A stretch of 64,000 nucleotides of DNA from positions 62,001 to 126,000 of the forward strand of contig SVFN01000001.1 in assembly GCA_015056815.1 (NCBI GenBank). The letters are read 5' to 3'. The position numbers and the translations under genes are program-made. Within the stretch, counting starts at the first letter, position 1. Every line of letters begins with the position of its first letter. Shown one piece after another: positions 16,907 through 24,173 of this stretch. Source of the stretch: Lachnospiraceae bacterium (GTDB lineage: Bacteria > Bacillota > Clostridia > Lachnospirales > Lachnospiraceae). Below the pieces are notes generated by a model. The model made no database searches. It was given only the letters and a program-made list of their open reading frames with translations, and had not been told where the DNA came from.

Positions 16907-17551
16907 TTGAAAACGGTTTTATGCTACGGAGATTCCAATACCTATGGATATAATCCGGAAAACGGTCTGCGGTTTCCGGAGGATGTCCGATGGACCGGAA
17001 TCCTTCAAAGGCGATTGGGAAAAGAATACCGTGTGATCGAGGAAGGATGTAATGGAAGGACCACAGTATTTGAGGATCCGTTAGAGGGATGGAAAAATGG
17101 CCTTAGCTATTTAAAGCCCTGCTTAAATTCCCATAAGCCGGTCGACTTCGTGATACTGATGCTTGGAAGCAACGATCTGAAAGAATCGTTTCATGCTTCT
17201 GCGGATCAGATTGCGTTTGGTGCGGCACAGTTAGTGGAGACGATACAGACATTTACGGCCGCAAAGCAGGGGTTTGTACCAAAGATCCTGCTTGTGTCGC
17301 CGCTTTACATCGGAGAGGGCATTCATACATCACCGTTTTATGGGCGTTTTCTGGAAAATGCCATTACACGTTCAAAAGAGTTTGCAAAGAAATATGGTGA
17401 GGTGGCACAAAAGTACCACTGTGAATTTGCTGATGCATCCAAATGGGCGCAGCCTTCCGCTACAGACAGCCTGCACATGAATGCCGATGGACACAGGGCG
17501 TTTGCACAGGGGTTATCCGCCTATATGAAAAAAGTGTATAATATACCGTAG
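16907..17551 (+). CDS. SGNH/GDSL-family hydrolase
   Basis: The 214-residue protein begins MKTVLCYGDSNTYGYNPENG, with block I GDSN carrying the catalytic serine, block III LGSND and block V DSLHMNADGH with the Asp-His pair. These are the complete SGNH catalytic set of arylesterase/acyl-hydrolase relatives. There is no signal peptide, so it acts in the cytoplasm on an unknown ester. TTG 16907 is preferred: AGGAGGAG lies 7-8 bases upstream, whereas GTG 16877 lacks a site and would add ten atypical residues. Confidence 0.87.
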   Translation: MKTVLCYGDSNTYGYNPENGLRFPEDVRWTGILQRRLGKEYRVIEEGCNGRTTVFEDPLEGWKNGLSYLKPCLNSHKPVDFVILMLGSNDLKESFHASADQIAFGAAQLVETIQTFTAAKQGFVPKILLVSPLYIGEGIHTSPFYGRFLENAITRSKEFAKKYGEVAQKYHCEFADASKWAQPSATDSLHMNADGHRAFAQGLSAYMKKVYNIP

Positions 17552-17601
17552 CACGTTTTTTAGATCAAATGCGCCGCGAAAATGCGGAATGTGGGAGAAT
17601 T

Positions 17602-17745
17602 GTGGGAGTGCAAAGCACGGAGTGATCAGGCTATCGAGCTTTGACTCCGATAGCCTGAAATCCCACTGCAATGTTTCCATTTGCAGTCACGATACGGAAT
17701 CAGCAGATAGTATCGGACTATCGTATCCTGAGAGAAAAAATCCTG
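17602..17745. repeat. Cluster of palindromes between convergent genes
   Basis: An outer GTGGGA (17602-17607)/TCCCAC (17661-17666) pair encloses GTGC-AAA-GCAC and an 11-base perfect stem (17626-17636 with 17648-17658). A second stem, GATAGT-ATCGG-ACTATC, follows near 17708-17724, bracketed by GATAC/GTATC. The segment just upstream (about 17561-17590) reads ATCAAATGCGCCGCGAA and resembles half of the pta leader hairpin. Confidence 0.55.
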
Positions 17746-17746
17746 C

Positions 17747-17775
17747 CGGAGATTGCTCATGGCAGGATTTTAACA
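17747..17775 (-). terminator. Terminator, probably bidirectional
   Basis: AAAATCCTGCC pairs with GGCAGGATTTT with flanking A and T runs. It lies just beyond the stop of the minus-strand YitT-family gene and could also stop transcripts from the SGNH hydrolase. Confidence 0.7.
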
Positions 17776-17779
17776 GTTA

Positions 17780-18730
17780 TCACGTTAATTTTTTCAGGAA
17801 ATGTCCATCAATATGCACATTCTCCGTCTCTACAATAAATGCCTGCGGATCGTGACTGCGGATGATTCCCTTTATGCGTGCGGATTCAAACTTGCTGATA
17901 AAGATGATGAAGATCTTGACCGGTTCTCCCGTGAAGATACCGTTTGCATTGATCTCTGTCATACCGCGGTGCAAACGCCCCATGACCTCGATCTCCATCG
18001 GTCTGGTATCCTTGAGTTTAGTGATGACCATGATCTCGCTGCTGATATTCTGGGTATGGATCCGGTCTGAAGCAATCGAGACAAAGACCGAATAGATCAG
18101 GGAATAGATCACTGTCGGGATATCAAACAGAAACAGCATGATCGTATAAAGCACGATGTTGGCGATCAGGCTGATATAGCCCACACTTCCTTTTCCCTTG
18201 GAGGCGATCACTAACATTCCCACAATTGTCATGCCGCCATCGCAGGCGCCTGTCCAGAGAATGATGCCGACACCGGAGCCACAGATCAGGCCGGCTATGA
18301 TCGTATTGGCAATCGTATCTTCCAGTATGGGTGCGGCTGGAATAGGGATCACGGAGAGCAGGATCATAACCGCGGTTACCGCAAAAATGGTTTTTAAAAT
18401 AAAGCGCTTACGCATTTTACGGACTGCGACCAGTATGATCGGTACATTCAGCAGATAGTAAAGGATACCTGAAATATTAAATCCGCCAAAAGAAATGCCC
18501 ATCCGCAATAACAGAGTTTCAAAAAGCTGTGCAAATCCCATCAGGCCGCTGGAATAAAGCATGAGCGGGCGTAAAAAGCAGTTCAGACCGACCGAGTAGA
18601 TCAGTGAGCCGACTAAGATCACAGGCAGTTTGAGACTTTCTTTCCGGATGGCTTTAAGCCCCTGATCATCCGCTTCCATCTTTTTTTCCTCATCAACGAC
18701 TAATTCGCTGATCGTCTTTTCACTTTCCAT
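17780..18730 (-). CDS. YitT-family membrane protein (DUF161 + DUF2179)
   Basis: The 316-residue protein has a ~45-residue charged cytoplasmic N-terminus, about five to six hydrophobic helices (for example LPVILVGSLIYSVGLNCFL and TIIAGLICGSGVGIILW) and a C-terminal soluble DUF2179 domain of ~80 residues ending FIVETENVHIDGHFLKKL. Members are widespread inner-membrane proteins of unknown transport or sensing role. The start at 18730 is chosen for GGGAGG 8 bases upstream; a start at 18811 would add 27 residues without such a site. The upstream 18731-19117 stretch is AT-rich and holds no gene I can support. Confidence 0.88.
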   Translation of the reverse strand: MESEKTISELVVDEEKKMEADDQGLKAIRKESLKLPVILVGSLIYSVGLNCFLRPLMLYSSGLMGFAQLFETLLLRMGISFGGFNISGILYYLLNVPIILVAVRKMRKRFILKTIFAVTAVMILLSVIPIPAAPILEDTIANTIIAGLICGSGVGIILWTGACDGGMTIVGMLVIASKGKGSVGYISLIANIVLYTIMLFLFDIPTVIYSLIYSVFVSIASDRIHTQNISSEIMVITKLKDTRPMEIEVMGRLHRGMTEINANGIFTGEPVKIFIIFISKFESARIKGIIRSHDPQAFIVETENVHIDGHFLKKLT

Positions 18731-19094
18731 AGCGTATCCCTCCCAATGAAACAAGTTAACGCATCCCTCAATTACATTGCTTCTTTTTGGATATTCACGA
18801 TCGAATGACACATCGAAACAGCGTGGATATCTGTCACACTATCTATTGAGTATTTTACCATTTTTTGCGCGAAAAATACAGTCATATCCTTGATTGTAAA
18901 GAACAACCCGCGATATATTTGCCATACTGTGATACGACATCGTACAGGACACTTCCTGTTCCGATCAATTATCCGGTTTAATCTGTAAGATATCAGAAGC
19001 CTGAAAAATTCCGGAAAAGAAATACAGGCTGAAAAATAAAATAGAAATAAAGAAAACAATAGAAAAACTAACAAAAAAGAGTAAGAATATAGGA

Positions 19095-19123
19095 TTTATT
19101 TCTCCGCGAATGTATAGTATAAT
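19095..19123 (+). promoter_or_regulatory. Probable promoter of the AAA/MoxR/VWA cluster
   Basis: TATAAT (19118-19123) has a weak -35 (TTTATT, 19095-19100) at 17 bases. As at pta, the -10 is followed directly by GTAA and the left arm of a long hairpin. Confidence 0.5.
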
Positions 19124-19125
19124 GT

Positions 19126-19324
19126 AACATGTCGGAAGAAAACCAAGCGACGCGAAGCGGCATTTGGTTTTAGCCGACATGTTAACGAGTGAGACGTATG
19201 TCTCACGAGTGCCTATGATTGCAAATGCAATCATAGGAGTCGGAAGAAAACCAAGCGACGCGAAGCGGCATTTGGTTTTAGCCGACATGTTAACGAGTGA
19301 GACGTATGTCTCACGAGTGCCTAT
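19126..19324 (+). repeat. Tandem 86-bp repeat of nested hairpins in an operon leader
   Basis: Two identical 86-base units (19131-19216 and 19239-19324) are separated by 22 bases. Each unit holds a long stem closed by GTCGG/CCGAC and AAAACCAA/TTGGTTTT around CGACGCGAAGCGG, then TTAACGAG, then the stem GTGAGAC-GTAT-GTCTCAC, then GAGTGCCTAT. The spacer completes a third stem with the end of unit 1 (CCTATGATTGC/GCAATCATAGG). Only unit 1 is preceded by AACAT, which lengthens its stem with ATGTT. There is no T-run. The second unit ends 22 bases before the AAA+ start. Confidence 0.85.
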
Positions 19325-19346
19325 AAAAAAGTGAGGATCAGGAAAG

Positions 19347-21572
19347 ATGGATAGTTTTTTTGGAGGGATGGATTCCGGTGGGAATAAATCCATTTATACA
19401 ATGGAAGAAATTGAAAAAGCAGAGAAAATGAAAAAGAAAAACGGCGGGACTTTGATGGAGAATCTGGTAAAGCTGACAGGAAAGACACTTCCGACCGCAT
19501 CAGGTGTGTCTGCACGCTATTCGATACCGGATATCACGCAGGAACTGTTTTCGCGAAGCAGCAACGATAAGTCCGGGGATGCAAACAGAGCGGCAAAAGC
19601 GCAGAAGGATGCTGTTAAAGCTGCGCCAGATGCCTCCGAAAAGAAATGGATCGATCCGACAGAACAGCTTCTTCGGAATTCGGAAAGTCTCAATCAAGAG
19701 CTTCAGAATCTGAAACAGAGTTTAAAAGATGATTTCGGAATTGAACAGACGGAGGATGAATCCTGGAAAAAGGACTTCGGGATCAGCAACAGCACCAGTG
19801 AGGCAGAAGATGAGCAGACACCGAGGATATCTTTAGAGAGTTTTAACGGTCTGGCAGATGAAGTGGCAAAGAAGCTGTTTGGTCAGGAAGAGTTCATAAA
19901 AAAATTGGTGATCGCACTGAAACGACCTCTGGTGATGCCGCCGGAGCAGCCAAAGGCACAAAACACCATCTTTATCACAGGACCGAAAGACACCGGAAAA
20001 CATCTGGCACTTTCCGAGCTTGCCAGAGAATTACATGAGAGAAAGATCATCAAAAGCGAGAAGATCAAGACCATGGATCTTGGCATTTACACAGACGGTT
20101 CCATGGAGAAACTCTTTTTACAGGATATTTTTGCAGCTCTGTCCGGAAAGGAAGAACTGATCTTGTTTGAAAATTTTGAGAACTGTCATCCTTCTTTTCT
20201 GGCACATATCAGTGATCTTGTGACAGAGGGAAGATTCCGTCTGTCAGAGAGATATGTCATGCAGAGCGGACAGCTTGTGAGTGTGGCGAATTCGTTGGCG
20301 ACCAATACGGTCGGCGAACTGGATGCGTCCGGCAAATATCTGATCTTTATTACAGAGAAATCACTGGATAAGACGGCCGGCATCATGGGAGCCCCCTTTG
20401 TGGACGCACTTGGAGATATCTGTAAGACACAGGCTCTTGGGGATGATACGATCCGCAGGATCGCGGAGAGTGAGCGGGAGCAGTTAAAAGAGAAAGCCTC
20501 CCGGAGATTTTCTTTCGAGTTGGATTTTGCGGAAGATTTTCTGGATTTCAGTATTACGAAGTCACAAAGACAGGCCGGAGTGAAAGGAATACAGGATTTT
20601 TATGCGACCGTCTTTTCGGCGCTGGCACAGGCAAAGCTTGAGGGAGAATATCCCGATCATATGAGCCTGACACTTTTGGTGGAAGAGGGGAAAATTCTGG
20701 CAAAAGGCGAAGCGGAAACGATCGATCTTTCCGCATTTATGCCAAAAGGCTATCAGGGTGAAGTTGAAGAAATAAAAAAAGAGCTGGAGAGTATTATCGG
20801 GTTAAAAGAGGTAAAAGAATATGTCTCCGGTCTGGAAGAATACTATAAAGTGCAAAAACGCAGGGAAGAAGAGGGATTGACAACCGGAGGCTTAAGTAAA
20901 CATATGATCTTTACCGGCAATCCCGGTACCGGTAAGACCACCATCGCCCGTATCGTCAGCAAATATTTAAAAGCCATAGGCGTATTAAGCGGTGGACAGC
21001 TTGTGGAAGTATCAAGAGCCGACCTGGTCGGACGCTATGTGGGACACACGGCGCCGCTTACCAATAAAGTGATCTCCTCCGCGATAGGAGGCGTACTTTT
21101 TATCGATGAGGCATACAGCTTATATCGCGGCAGTGAGGACAGCTTCGGTATGGAGGCGATCGATACACTGGTGAAAGGCATGGAGGACAACAGAGAGAAT
21201 CTGATCGTGATCCTGGCCGGTTATTCCGCAGAGATGGAAGAATTTCTGACAGCCAATTCCGGACTGAAGAGCCGCTTCCCGAATGTGATCGATTTTCCGG
21301 ATTACACGGGGGAGGAGCTTTTGCAGATCGCCTGTTCCATCGCAAAATCGAAGGGGTATGTCATAGAGGAAGGTGCGATGCCTGGCTTGAAAAGCTATTT
21401 TAATGCGGTACAGATGGCAGGAGCCAAAGATGCCGGTAACGGCAGACTGGCACGCAATAAGATAGAAGAAGCGATCCTGAATCAGTCCAAACGACTGGTG
21501 GCACAGCCGGAAGCAGAGCTTTCTACTTTGCTGTCGGAAGACTTTGATCTTGCCGATCTGTCGGGAGATTGA
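19347..21572 (+). CDS. Tandem AAA+ protein with CbxX/SpoVK-type second domain
   Basis: The 741-residue protein has a ~170-residue variable N-terminus, then two AAA+ modules. The first (about 170-440) is ClpB-like but degenerate: its P-loop reads GPKDTGKH (His for Ser/Thr) and its Walker B region reads ILFENFEN. The second (about 475-735) is intact: GNPGTGKTT, VLFIDEAYS, sensor LAGYSAEM and the SRFP arginine-finger region. This second domain is CbxX/CfxQ/SpoVK-like, a group of remodelling ATPases. Hydrolysis therefore probably comes from domain two, with domain one as scaffold. It heads a cluster with MoxR-type and VWA genes 109 bases downstream. The start follows GTGAGG/CAGGAAAG. Confidence 0.85.
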   Translation: MDSFFGGMDSGGNKSIYTMEEIEKAEKMKKKNGGTLMENLVKLTGKTLPTASGVSARYSIPDITQELFSRSSNDKSGDANRAAKAQKDAVKAAPDASEKKWIDPTEQLLRNSESLNQELQNLKQSLKDDFGIEQTEDESWKKDFGISNSTSEAEDEQTPRISLESFNGLADEVAKKLFGQEEFIKKLVIALKRPLVMPPEQPKAQNTIFITGPKDTGKHLALSELARELHERKIIKSEKIKTMDLGIYTDGSMEKLFLQDIFAALSGKEELILFENFENCHPSFLAHISDLVTEGRFRLSERYVMQSGQLVSVANSLATNTVGELDASGKYLIFITEKSLDKTAGIMGAPFVDALGDICKTQALGDDTIRRIAESEREQLKEKASRRFSFELDFAEDFLDFSITKSQRQAGVKGIQDFYATVFSALAQAKLEGEYPDHMSLTLLVEEGKILAKGEAETIDLSAFMPKGYQGEVEEIKKELESIIGLKEVKEYVSGLEEYYKVQKRREEEGLTTGGLSKHMIFTGNPGTGKTTIARIVSKYLKAIGVLSGGQLVEVSRADLVGRYVGHTAPLTNKVISSAIGGVLFIDEAYSLYRGSEDSFGMEAIDTLVKGMEDNRENLIVILAGYSAEMEEFLTANSGLKSRFPNVIDFPDYTGEELLQIACSIAKSKGYVIEEGAMPGLKSYFNAVQMAGAKDAGNGRLARNKIEEAILNQSKRLVAQPEAELSTLLSEDFDLADLSGD

Positions 21573-21681
21573 TGTCCGGCGTGAAGGGACGAAAAGACCA
21601 TAGCCGGCTTAAAACAGAAGTTTGCAATTATGAATAAAAGAATTTAAACAGAAGCATTATAATAAACGGAGGACATAACAC

Positions 21682-22500
21682 ATGGAAGAAATGAGGCACG
21701 ATTTTCAGTCGACCGAGGAGTACGTAGCGAGTGAGGAGCTGCTTGCCAGCGTTAATGTGGCGATCGCTTTGGAGAAACCCCTTCTGATAAAGGGAGAACC
21801 GGGCACGGGCAAAACGATGCTTGCGAGGGCGATCGCGCAGTCGCTTGGCAAGAAACTGATTATCTGGAATATTAAGTCCACAACCAAGGCGCAGGACGGA
21901 CTTTATATGTATGATACGATTCAGCGTCTGTATGATGGTCAGTTTGGCGAGGAAGGTGTGGATGACATTGCCCGTTACATTAAGCTGGGAAAGTTAGGGG
22001 AGGCATTTGAAGAGGATGAGCAGGTGATCCTTCTGATCGATGAGATCGATAAGGCGGATCTGGAGTTCCCAAATGACTTATTATGGGAGCTTGATCAGAT
22101 GGAATTTTACATTCACGAGACGAAACGAACCGTGAAGGCGAAACACAGACCGATCGTGATCATCACTTCCAATGCGGAGAAAGAACTGCCGGATGCTTTC
22201 CTGCGCAGATGCATTTTTCACTACATAGATTTTCCGGATGAGAACCTGATGAGTGAGATTGTAAAAGTACATTATCCGGATATTGAGGAAAATCTTCTGA
22301 AAAATGCGATGGATGTATTTTACTGGATTCGTTCGATCCGTGATATCCGGAAGAAACCGAGTACTTCAGAGCTGATCGACTGGCTGAACGCGCTGCAGAG
22401 AAACGGGATCGATCCGGATTCATTACGTGAGAAGCTTCCGTTTGTTGGTGTTGTTGTCAAGAAGGATGAAGATTTGGAAACGGTAAGACATTATGTTTAG
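21682..22500 (+). CDS. MoxR-type AAA+ ATPase
   Basis: The 272-residue protein is a single AAA+ domain: P-loop GEPGTGKTMLARA (about residues 36-48), Walker B VILLIDEIDKAD, sensor-1 IVIITSNAEKELPDAFLRRC with the arginine finger. MoxR ATPases work with VWA-domain partners to remodel or insert metals into protein complexes. Its stop overlaps the VWA gene start by 8 bases, a strong sign of coupled production. GGAGG sits 8 bases before ATG 21682. A TATAAT-like sequence at about 21653-21658 might give it its own promoter. Confidence 0.93.
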   Translation: MEEMRHDFQSTEEYVASEELLASVNVAIALEKPLLIKGEPGTGKTMLARAIAQSLGKKLIIWNIKSTTKAQDGLYMYDTIQRLYDGQFGEEGVDDIARYIKLGKLGEAFEEDEQVILLIDEIDKADLEFPNDLLWELDQMEFYIHETKRTVKAKHRPIVIITSNAEKELPDAFLRRCIFHYIDFPDENLMSEIVKVHYPDIEENLLKNAMDVFYWIRSIRDIRKKPSTSELIDWLNALQRNGIDPDSLREKLPFVGVVVKKDEDLETVRHYV

Positions 22501-23698
22501 TGAATTTTATTATACCCTAAAGGCAAAGGGACTGGATGTTTCCTTAAGTGAGTGGCTGACATTGATGGATGCTTTGGATCAGGGACTATGTGAGAGTTCC
22601 CTGACGAAGTTCTATTATGTTGCGCGTATGATACTGGTAAAGTCAGAAACGGATTTTGATAAATTTGATATGGCCTTTGATGAACATTTCAAAGGGATAC
22701 AGTCGGATGATGAAGTGACTTTCAGGATGCTTCGCTGGCTGGATAAAGAAGACATGAAAAAAATGGTCGAGAATGAGGAACGCTTGTGGATCCACAATTC
22801 AGAAGATCTCCAGATCGATAAAGAGGATGTGGAACAAAAATTCCGCCAGAGAATGAAGGATCAGGACAGTGAGCACAACGGTGGAAGTTTCTGGATCGGC
22901 ACGATGGGAAAGACAAGCTTTGGCAATACCGGCGGCATGACCGGAGGTATCCGCGTGGGTGGTGCCAGTGGATATCAGAGTGCGTTTGAAGTGATCGGTG
23001 CCAGAAAATATCAGGATTTTCGTGATGATAAGATGTTAGATAACAGACAGTTCCAGATGGCGTTTCGCAGACTGCGCCAGTTTTCCACAAAACTTGATAT
23101 CCCCAAGACAGAGCTGGACCTGGACGAGACGATCAATAAGACCTGCAACAATGGCGGGTATCTGCAGATCGTGATGGGCAAACCGCGCAAAAACGCAGTG
23201 AAGCTGATGCTGCTCATGGATTCCGGAGGAACGATGATACCCTATTCCAAGCTTTTGAATGAGCTGTTTCAGGCGGTGGATAAGTCCAATCATTTTAAGG
23301 ATGTACAATGTTATTATTTCCATAATTGTATTTATTCCAAGCTCTATAAAACGCCGGAGTGTGAGAACGGAGACTGGATCGATACGGATTGGGCGTTCCG
23401 TAATTACGACAGCGATTATAAAGTCATAATCGTAGGAGATGCGGCGATGGCACCCGAGGAGCTGTATTCCGACACAGGCAATTACAGGGGACCAAACGGC
23501 GGACTGCCGGGATGGGACTGGCTCAGGCTGGTAAAACGTCACTACAAGAAGGTGATCTGGCTCAATCCGAAGATGGCACCGGGAAATGCGCCGTGGCGTG
23601 AGGCGGAGACTGCGATCAAGGGACTGTTTCCGATGTACAGGCTTTCTGTGGACGGCCTGAATCAGGGCATGGTAAAATTGATGCAAAACAAAGATTAG
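22493..23698 (+). CDS. VWA/CoxE-like partner of the MoxR ATPase
   Basis: The 401-residue cytoplasmic protein has a helical N-terminal part (about 1-90), a Gly-rich middle (GNTGGMTGGIRVGGASGY, near 150) and a C-terminal von Willebrand A domain starting near VKLMLLMDSGGTM. The metal-site motif is DSGGT rather than canonical DxSxS, as is usual for CoxE-like partners. It ends NQGMVKLMQNKD. In known systems the MoxR-VWA pair forms a chaperone-like complex; here the preceding tandem AAA+ protein may be a third component. The client protein is not evident from the neighbours. Confidence 0.88.
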   Translation: MFSEFYYTLKAKGLDVSLSEWLTLMDALDQGLCESSLTKFYYVARMILVKSETDFDKFDMAFDEHFKGIQSDDEVTFRMLRWLDKEDMKKMVENEERLWIHNSEDLQIDKEDVEQKFRQRMKDQDSEHNGGSFWIGTMGKTSFGNTGGMTGGIRVGGASGYQSAFEVIGARKYQDFRDDKMLDNRQFQMAFRRLRQFSTKLDIPKTELDLDETINKTCNNGGYLQIVMGKPRKNAVKLMLLMDSGGTMIPYSKLLNELFQAVDKSNHFKDVQCYYFHNCIYSKLYKTPECENGDWIDTDWAFRNYDSDYKVIIVGDAAMAPEELYSDTGNYRGPNGGLPGWDWLRLVKRHYKKVIWLNPKMAPGNAPWREAETAIKGLFPMYRLSVDGLNQGMVKLMQNKD

Positions 23699-23817
23699 GA
23701 ATACACAAAACCAAAGATGTGTGGTAGAATAAGTACGTTAGGGTCTGCAAAAGGCAGATTGCCGGCGGAACAGAAATGCTAATCGATAAAAAAGAAAGAA
23801 TCTGGGGGAAACAGAAG

Positions 23818-24135
23818 ATGGAGAAAACAGCATTTTATCAGGTGGTTGGTGATAACAGTGAATCTGTTCTTAAAACGGTCATGCTTTCAAACGGCACAGA
23901 GATGAGAGCCTATACGGAGATCGAAGGTAACCGTACCACAAAAGTGGAATTATTTCTGTATAAGATCGAAGATGATTATATCACCGTCCGTAAGCACACG
24001 ATCACGACATATGAATACAATGGGCAGATCAGTAATGGGGACGAGAATGATATTGATGTATATCTCGGGTATGACAGTGTTGTCGGGTTACAGTATTTAC
24101 GCGAAGATAAGAAACCGAAGAAAAAGAAGAAATAA
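23818..24135 (+). CDS. Hypothetical basic-tailed protein
   Basis: The 105-residue protein is not recognised. It appears beta-rich (KTVMLSNGTEMRAYTEIEGN, TVRKHTITTYEYNGQ) and ends in a run of lysines (KKPKKKKK). It has no signal peptide or membrane helix. ATG 23818 follows GGGGGAAACAG; ATG 23776 in the same frame would add 14 residues and has a weaker GGCGGAA upstream, so the start is uncertain. It lies between the VWA gene and leuS; 38 bases separate it from leuS, so it may be co-transcribed. Confidence 0.65.
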   Translation: MEKTAFYQVVGDNSESVLKTVMLSNGTEMRAYTEIEGNRTTKVELFLYKIEDDYITVRKHTITTYEYNGQISNGDENDIDVYLGYDSVVGLQYLREDKKPKKKKK

Positions 24136-24173
24136 GCTTGGGTTTCTAATAAATATAAGAGGAGAAATGAAAA

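Noticed and set aside
19131-19324. Possible CRISPR array
   Set aside because: There are only two repeats of 86 bases with a 22-base spacer that is itself part of a hairpin; no cas genes. It is a leader duplication.
23699-24173. T-box upstream of leuS
   Set aside because: No T-box core or specifier-loop arrangement is visible, and a protein gene occupies most of the interval.
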